A DNA stretch of 64,000 nucleotides from Alnus glutinosa (Eukaryota; Streptophyta; Magnoliopsida; Fagales; Betulaceae). Positions 59,601 to 64,000 of this stretch are shown here, one piece after another. The stretch spans positions 6,371,501 through 6,435,500 of the forward strand of contig NC_084888.1 in the NCBI RefSeq assembly GCF_958979055.1. Reading direction: 5' to 3'. Both the position numbers and the translations under genes were made by a program. Under the pieces are notes generated by a model that saw only the letters and a program-made list of their open reading frames with translations, did not search any database and was not told the DNA's origin. How positions within the stretch are numbered: position 1 is the stretch's first letter; every line of letters begins with the position of its first letter.

Positions 59601-60379
59601 CAAAGCTATGTCATAAAATGCAAATATTCATGACTAATTCTCCATCACATAGGCTTAGACCCAACAATAGACAAAGTCCTTGAACCAGTGAAATTACCTG
59701 AATAACTGTCTTAGACCCAACAAATGCTTCGATTTTCTTCCAGTCGCGATCAAATCTGATAGGATTCAAATTAAACAAAAAATAATAATAAAATCAGAAA
59801 AAGGACAAGAGGGTTAGCTCTCATATACAGAGATGACTAGGATGGCCATAAAATAAATAAATGAATTCAGAAGTAATTTTCAATTTAATACACAATTCTT
59901 GAACTTGAAGCTAAAAGCACCTGGAGACTATTTTACTCGCAGAATTTCTCATTAATTTGATCTAGAATCTTCCATCGATCAAAAAGCGCTACTATTAATT
60001 TACAATCATTTCCTCAGTCTTCTCCGCAACCAAACAGAAATAAACTAATTCCGACCGCAGAATAAACTAAAAAAAAAAAAATTCAAAGAACAAGTAACAC
60101 TCACAGTTGGAGAGCTTCGAGAAACTTGTCGTGCTCCTGCTCCGTCCAGCTCTCCCTGGACTTGGTAATCGTATACGGTTTCCGGATCTTCTTACTCGGG
60201 TCGTCCAGGAACGACGCCGTACTAGGATTAGCAGCACCGGTGGTAGTCGAAGTCGTAGTCGTCGTCGTCGATGCGGTGGTGGTCGGCGGTGGCAGAGAAT
60301 TGAGGCCCGTAAGGCCCATATTCATTGGATTATCGAAGAAGTAAAACCCCTGACCTGGGTTTGGGTTCACAGACACCAT
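56692..60379 (-). CDS. RVE5: REVEILLE-type single-MYB transcription factor (RVE3/RVE5 clade)
   Basis: Eight exons join in frame: 60379-60105, 59755-59698, 59396-59273, 59177-59007, 58892-58773, 58238-58129, 57897-57838 and 56799-56692, giving 341 aa. The single MYB repeat (residues about 76-123) begins [16 protein letters not shown] and ends with the diagnostic SHAQKYF (114-120). A basic [20 protein letters not shown] block follows, as in all LHY/CCA1/RVE proteins. The C-terminal part has the LCL-type region of RVE4/6/8 and RVE3/5 ([35 protein letters not shown]). It is a nuclear clock-related regulator expected to bind evening elements. I chose MVSVNPNPG at 60379; an in-frame ATG at 60412 is possible. 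Assignment to RVE5 rather than RVE3/RVE8 relies on neighbour order. Confidence 0.9.
57536..57642 (-). mobile_element. LINE 3'-tail fragment in RVE intron
   Basis: On the minus strand: CATGTGTACCTAGGTTGCGC, then CTTTTAATGATAT and an A-run. It is flanked by ATAGCTCATAAATA (57522-57535) and ATAGCTCAGAAATA (57643-57656), a 14-bp direct repeat with one mismatch. It is heavily 5'-truncated and sense to the gene. Confidence 0.65.
58375..58770 (+). repeat. Possible LTR-derived fragment in RVE intron
   Basis: TGTAACACCCCCTACCTGCT begins at about 58375; many plant LTRs start TGTAACACCC. No matching 3' end or TSD was found. Near the other side, a block with TTATTCTC, GTAGTTTGGAGACCC is duplicated (about 58683-58716 and 58744-58770). 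Confidence 0.3.
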
Positions 60380-60569
60380 GGAGCTAGCTTTGAAAGAACC
60401 AGAATCAACCAAATCAAGTGTTCTTCCTTTTGTGTTTTCGCTTTGCGTTTCAGGCTTCTCTTGCTTTGGTTAGTCTTGTGGTTTACAAAAATGGTAATCG
60501 ACCGACCCTTTACTCCTTTAAATAGTGGTGGAAGACGGAAGTGGGGAGGCATGATTCGGCGTAACCGTA

Positions 60570-60577
60570 CACGTGGC
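60570..60577. promoter_or_regulatory. G-box/ABRE upstream of RVE gene
   Basis: CACGTGGC lies about 190 bp upstream of the chosen RVE start codon. The G-box core is bound by bHLH and bZIP factors, including light and ABA regulators. Function is inferred from position only. Confidence 0.45.
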
Positions 60578-60699
60578 AGGTTGTTTTGGAACTTGGGGCT
60601 GGAGAAGCACGGCGACTGTAGATGAGCCAAGTGGCGTCCTCGGATAGCGATGGGTGAATTTAAAAACCAGCTTCCACCCTATTCCTACTTTTGACGGAG

Positions 60700-61924
60700 T
60701 GTAAACCCTCTAGGCTAGTGGCAAAGCTAGCTTACCTAGGTCAAATGGCGGCCATTTTTGTTTTTTCTTTGAGAAAATTCCCTATTCTGAATCTCTGATG
60801 AAGATGTTTCGTGACGAGGGTACCGGATCCCCTCCTATTTCCCTTAAATAAATTCCTCTTTATCTTCTTTTCGATTGACGAAATATATAGATTTAAAGGC
60901 TAAAAAATTACCTACGACAATCACATGTTCCTCAACACCTTTCAAACGCCATTAAGGATATAATAATAATCATAAGCCTAACCCGTCATGGCCTTTCTAA
61001 TCAACCCGCGGCGCTTCCGTTCATCGCTGTTTATCGACTAATTCTACATGTACATTAATTGTCTATTAAAAAATAAGATAATTTTTAAAATCAATATTTG
61101 ATAAAAAAACATTTTTTAGTAAAAATATGCTAATGGTGTTACCCAATGCACTAATCGTGTACGTTGCATTGGCGCTTTAGGTGTTTTAAGCATTTGTTGA
61201 ACATGTATAACAGCTTTTCTAATAATCTTTTATGGTTCAAATTTTAACATTAATAACTACTATTTCAACGGTCATTTTTTATTAGTTAGAAACTACTGTT
61301 TCAATAGCAAAAAACTTCTCTTATAATTCTATATAAATTTTTGGCGCTCCTTGATCTAGTGTTCGACATTTTGGATTTTGTCAATAAACGATCACTCGTT
61401 CTCACATACAATGCCAAACTATTAGAACCATTTTCTTCAAGTCGAACAATAGCCAATCAACACATGCAAAAGAGAAAAGTATAAGCAATGAGCCTGCCGG
61501 AGGAGACTAGCGAGGGATAAATCCAATGCTTAAGCCAACAAAGTGTTTTGGAGAATGAAAGTAGAACAATGTTTAAGCACAGAGTTTTGAGCTAGACCCA
61601 AATGATACTTTTGCATGATTGTGAGTTACCTTTAATAGAAGCATGTATGCAACTCTTTCCCATCGGTTTCTGTACGATGATTCATAATTTCATATTCCAC
61701 GTGTGACCTGTCACTCGTTTGCCTTGATTGAAACACGTCTTGTCCTCATAATTAGGGTCATATCTCAGATCATCGTAAATGCAGCAATTTAATGTCCGTG
61801 TACGTAATACGATAATCGCTTGGGAATTAATTCCCTATTACGCGTGTAGAATGCACGTGGGTTAACAGGCTAATTTTGAGCTTAAACTGTGGACCATGTA
61901 GGCTTACCAGCCCATTACCGTTAC
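60700..61924. other. Intergenic, no gene seen
   Basis: AT-rich with no bounded element or supported coding region recognised. Confidence 0.5.
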
Positions 61925-62134
61925 CAGGGACGGAGGGAGGGGGGGGCTGGCAGGGGCCATGGCCCCCCCCCCCAAATTTCCTAAAAAAAAAAATTTTAAG
62001 GTGAGAAAAAAAAAATAATCTAAAAAATTAAAAAATTTAAGGTAAAAAAAAAAATTTAGCTTACTTGGCCCCTACCCAAAAAAAATTTTCGGCCATTGGC
62101 CCCTGCCCATAAGAACTTCTGGCTCCGTCCCTGA
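61925..62134. mobile_element. hAT-type MITE with 8-bp TSD
   Basis: The terminal inverted repeats CAGGGACGGAG/CTCCGTCCCTG are perfect over 11 bp. The 8-bp target duplication ACCGTTAC lies at 61917-61924 and 62135-62142, the hallmark length of hAT elements. The 210-bp body has subterminal CCCCTGCC/GGCAGGGG inverted motifs and no coding capacity. The perfect ends suggest a recent insertion. Confidence 0.9.
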
Positions 62135-62142
62135 CCGTTACC

Positions 62143-63110
62143 CAACATTAGTTATAGAATCAGGATACATGATATGCATGTTAGAGACTAACAAGTTGTA
62201 TCATCATTATAAGAACAGTGTATTAAAAGCAAATGACATACCCTTGGAAACTATTTAGAATAATAGTTCACAATTCAATGACGATATGGGAAAACGACAT
62301 GTACTTTAGAGATCAAGATCAAGATCAAAATCAAAATCAAAATCCTTTCTTTGTTTTTTTGTCCGAACCTTTTTTATAGGTAAAAAGGGCCACATTTGTC
62401 TTTTCCTAAATAGAAATTAAAAAAACAGGCTATAAGATGTAGCCTCGTGTAGCTTATAATGTTCTGTAGAGAGCGACATGTAAAGTACCTTTGAATCGTT
62501 CCTAGGAGCCACCGAAGAAAGTTCTAGCACGCTCGGGAGCTTCTTGCTTGCCTTTTTGTCTGCTAAGATCTTGCCAATTATTCGTTGAGGCGTGTCTTCC
62601 TCACATCAACTCAAGACCGATTAGTATCAGTGCGGCCAAATCCGTTTTAATGAACAAGTTCATTTTGCCAACAATCCAATTGGGGTTTCACTCCGGTAAT
62701 GGCCTCTGCTTTTAAATTGTTAGGTTCCTTTTTTTTTTTTATAAATAAATTGTCAAGTTCTTCCACGACCCTTCTGCTGAATCATTCCTTTAGCCTATTT
62801 CCAGTTATATTTCGTGCTTTGATCTTGTAGTAGGGTTTCTACCATTGTTGTACTTTGATTTTTAATGAATGTTATTTACTTCAGGGGAAAAAAAAAAAAA
62901 ATTCAGATTCAAGCAAATGTGAGAATTCCTATAAGGCTCGTTAGTTCTAACAAGAGGTGGGCTAAACTAGGCTACTTGAAATCTGTTCGGACAAACAAAA
63001 CTTATAAATTTTTTTTCACATTTACTGTTCAAATTGCAAATAATCTAGACAATATTTCTGTCTCTATTTCCTGCTGACAATGCATGGGGCAGGTTTAAAT
63101 AGTAGAAAGG
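62143..63110. other. Intergenic, no gene seen
   Basis: Short A- and T-runs but no supported gene or bounded element. Confidence 0.45.
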
Positions 63111-63199
63111 CTAGCTAGCACTTTCGAAGTAATGCGACTTTCAACGGTAGGTAGGGTAGGATTCATATAGATTAGGACATTTGCAGAGTTGGAAGATAA

Positions 63200-64000
63200 C
63201 CCAAAGCATACCTTATTGAGACTCACTTTCTTTCTGCTGAAGAGAGAGAAAGTCTGAGACTTTTCTAGAGAGCGAGGGGTGAGAGAGTTCTTGTCGTCCG
63301 GGGGGGGAGGCCTCTCGCCTCCTCCTCCCGGTCTTGTTTTTTTGGTTTTGGTTCCCTTGGCTGTTTGGGCCTGGGTTTTATTCACCCTGGGTCGTTTGCC
63401 CCAGTGGTGGTTGTTTTGTCTCCGAGTCTCTTGAGCTGTCGGAGTGTTTTTTCCTCCCAGTGTAGCACTGGTGGAGGTTGTGTGTTTTTGCTTTGTTCTT
63501 TCTTTTCTTTTGTTTTGTCTTTGTTGGTGCAAGCAGAGGCTTTTGGTTGATGGTTCATGGAGATAGACGGGTGTTGGAGAATGGCGGGTGTTGGAGAATG
63601 GCGGGTGGAGATGTCGTTCAAGGCTAGATCTGTTAACCTCGGCTGGCTATTTTTCGACATGAATCTTCCTTTGGCGGTCTTCGGTTTCCTCTGGTCTCGA
63701 CGGTCACTTGGCGGGACCGCGTCGCGCTCTCCTGGTCGGCGCGTGATCTGCACACGCCGAGGGTTTTCTTTCTGGCCCTTGCGCGTGCGGGTCACGGCCT
63801 CTTCCTCCGGCTTCGCTAGGTGCAGATCTGGACCTCTGAAGGTCGTCCGTTGATGGGGGGGCTCCCGGAGAAGTCGAGTGCTCTGTTCGAGCGGGTTTTT
63901 CTGGCGGTCTGTTTCCTGGCTTGTCTTCCTGAGTTTCTCCTTGTTGTTGTTGTATATTCTTTTCTGTTTTCACAGTCTACCGGTTTCCGGTAGCTGCTTC
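63200..64000 (+). other. GC-rich, probably repeat-derived segment cut by window end
   Basis: From about 63240 the base composition changes sharply to GC- and GT-rich DNA, with a G-run at 63300-63308 and open stretches on both strands (for example 63557-63853 plus and 63382-63795 minus). The plus-strand reading contains CTRRGFSFWPLRVRV and Arg/Ser-rich text. I do not recognise a cellular gene. The look, with a CT-rich start and biased codons, resembles the 5' part of a plant non-LTR element, but this is unproven. Confidence 0.35.

Noticed and set aside
60107..60625. 172-residue plus-strand open frame
   Set aside because: Antisense to RVE exon 1; driven by the Thr/Ser-rich repeat on the coding strand.
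63095..63532. 145-residue minus-strand open frame
   Set aside because: Low-complexity Lys/Thr/Gln-rich text opposite a GC/GT-rich repeat-like segment; no recognisable domain.
1..64000. CRISPR array, prokaryotic defence island or viral integration
   Set aside because: No regularly spaced direct repeats with unique spacers, no prokaryotic genes and no viral coding sequence; all confident genes are intron-rich plant genes.

Overview
The window is nuclear DNA of a eudicot plant. Genes carry many introns with GT-AG borders, intergenic DNA is AT-rich and full of small transposons and simple repeats, and the proteins read as ordinary rosid orthologues. A woody Fagales-type genome is a guess from the repeats, not a demonstrated identification. 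I see no bacterial, viral or CRISPR content.

Seven protein-coding genes can be assembled exon by exon, each with a frame that stays open across every junction. (1) 2365-4914 minus: receptor-like kinase of the At4g01330/At1g01540 type, 480 aa. (2) 9144-19921 minus: CAAX prenyl protease STE24, 14 exons, 424 aa. (3) 24068-25487 minus: plastid DUF2358/NTF2-like protein, 240 aa. (4) 26750-31067 minus: sphingoid long-chain base kinase LCBK2, 12 exons, 347 aa. (5) 33188-36398 minus: chloroplast ribosomal protein uL5c, 264 aa. (6) 43893-54133 plus: the eIF4E-binding protein CBE1, 10 coding exons, 1090 aa. (7) 56692-60379 minus: REVEILLE-type MYB (RVE3/RVE5 clade), 8 exons, 341 aa. From memory of the Arabidopsis map, genes 1, 2, 5, 6 and 7 match the run At4g01330, 01320, 01310, 01290, 01280, while genes 3 and 4 match the neighbours At2g46100/At2g46090. 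The window therefore looks like a less fractionated ancestral block. The genes have unrelated functions and are not an operon-like unit.

The rest is mobile DNA, much of it datable by target-site duplications (TSDs). A LINE lineage recurs. It includes two ORF1-like elements with no ORF2 (14504-16196, 48300-49110), a degenerate copy with the C-terminal reverse-transcriptase region (44770-45955), and several short 3'-tail insertions. Four LINE-type insertions with TSDs sit in STE24 introns. DNA transposons include three PIF/Harbinger-type elements with intact TTA/TAA TSDs at both ends plus a fourth sharing one of their families (689-1410, 7647-8528, 38236-39019, 39752-40336), a hAT MITE (61925-62134) with an 8-bp TSD, and Mutator-type MITEs with 9-10-bp TSDs. 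A tRNA-derived SINE-like unit (40560-40680), a primer-binding-site remnant (25930-25941) and local duplications complete the picture.

Regulatory signals are few but clear. STE24 has a perfect inverted pair of ABRE/G-box motifs about 330 bp upstream of its ATG. The RVE gene has a G-box about 190 bp upstream. Pyrimidine (CT)n tracts lie on the transcript strand near the 5' end of most genes.
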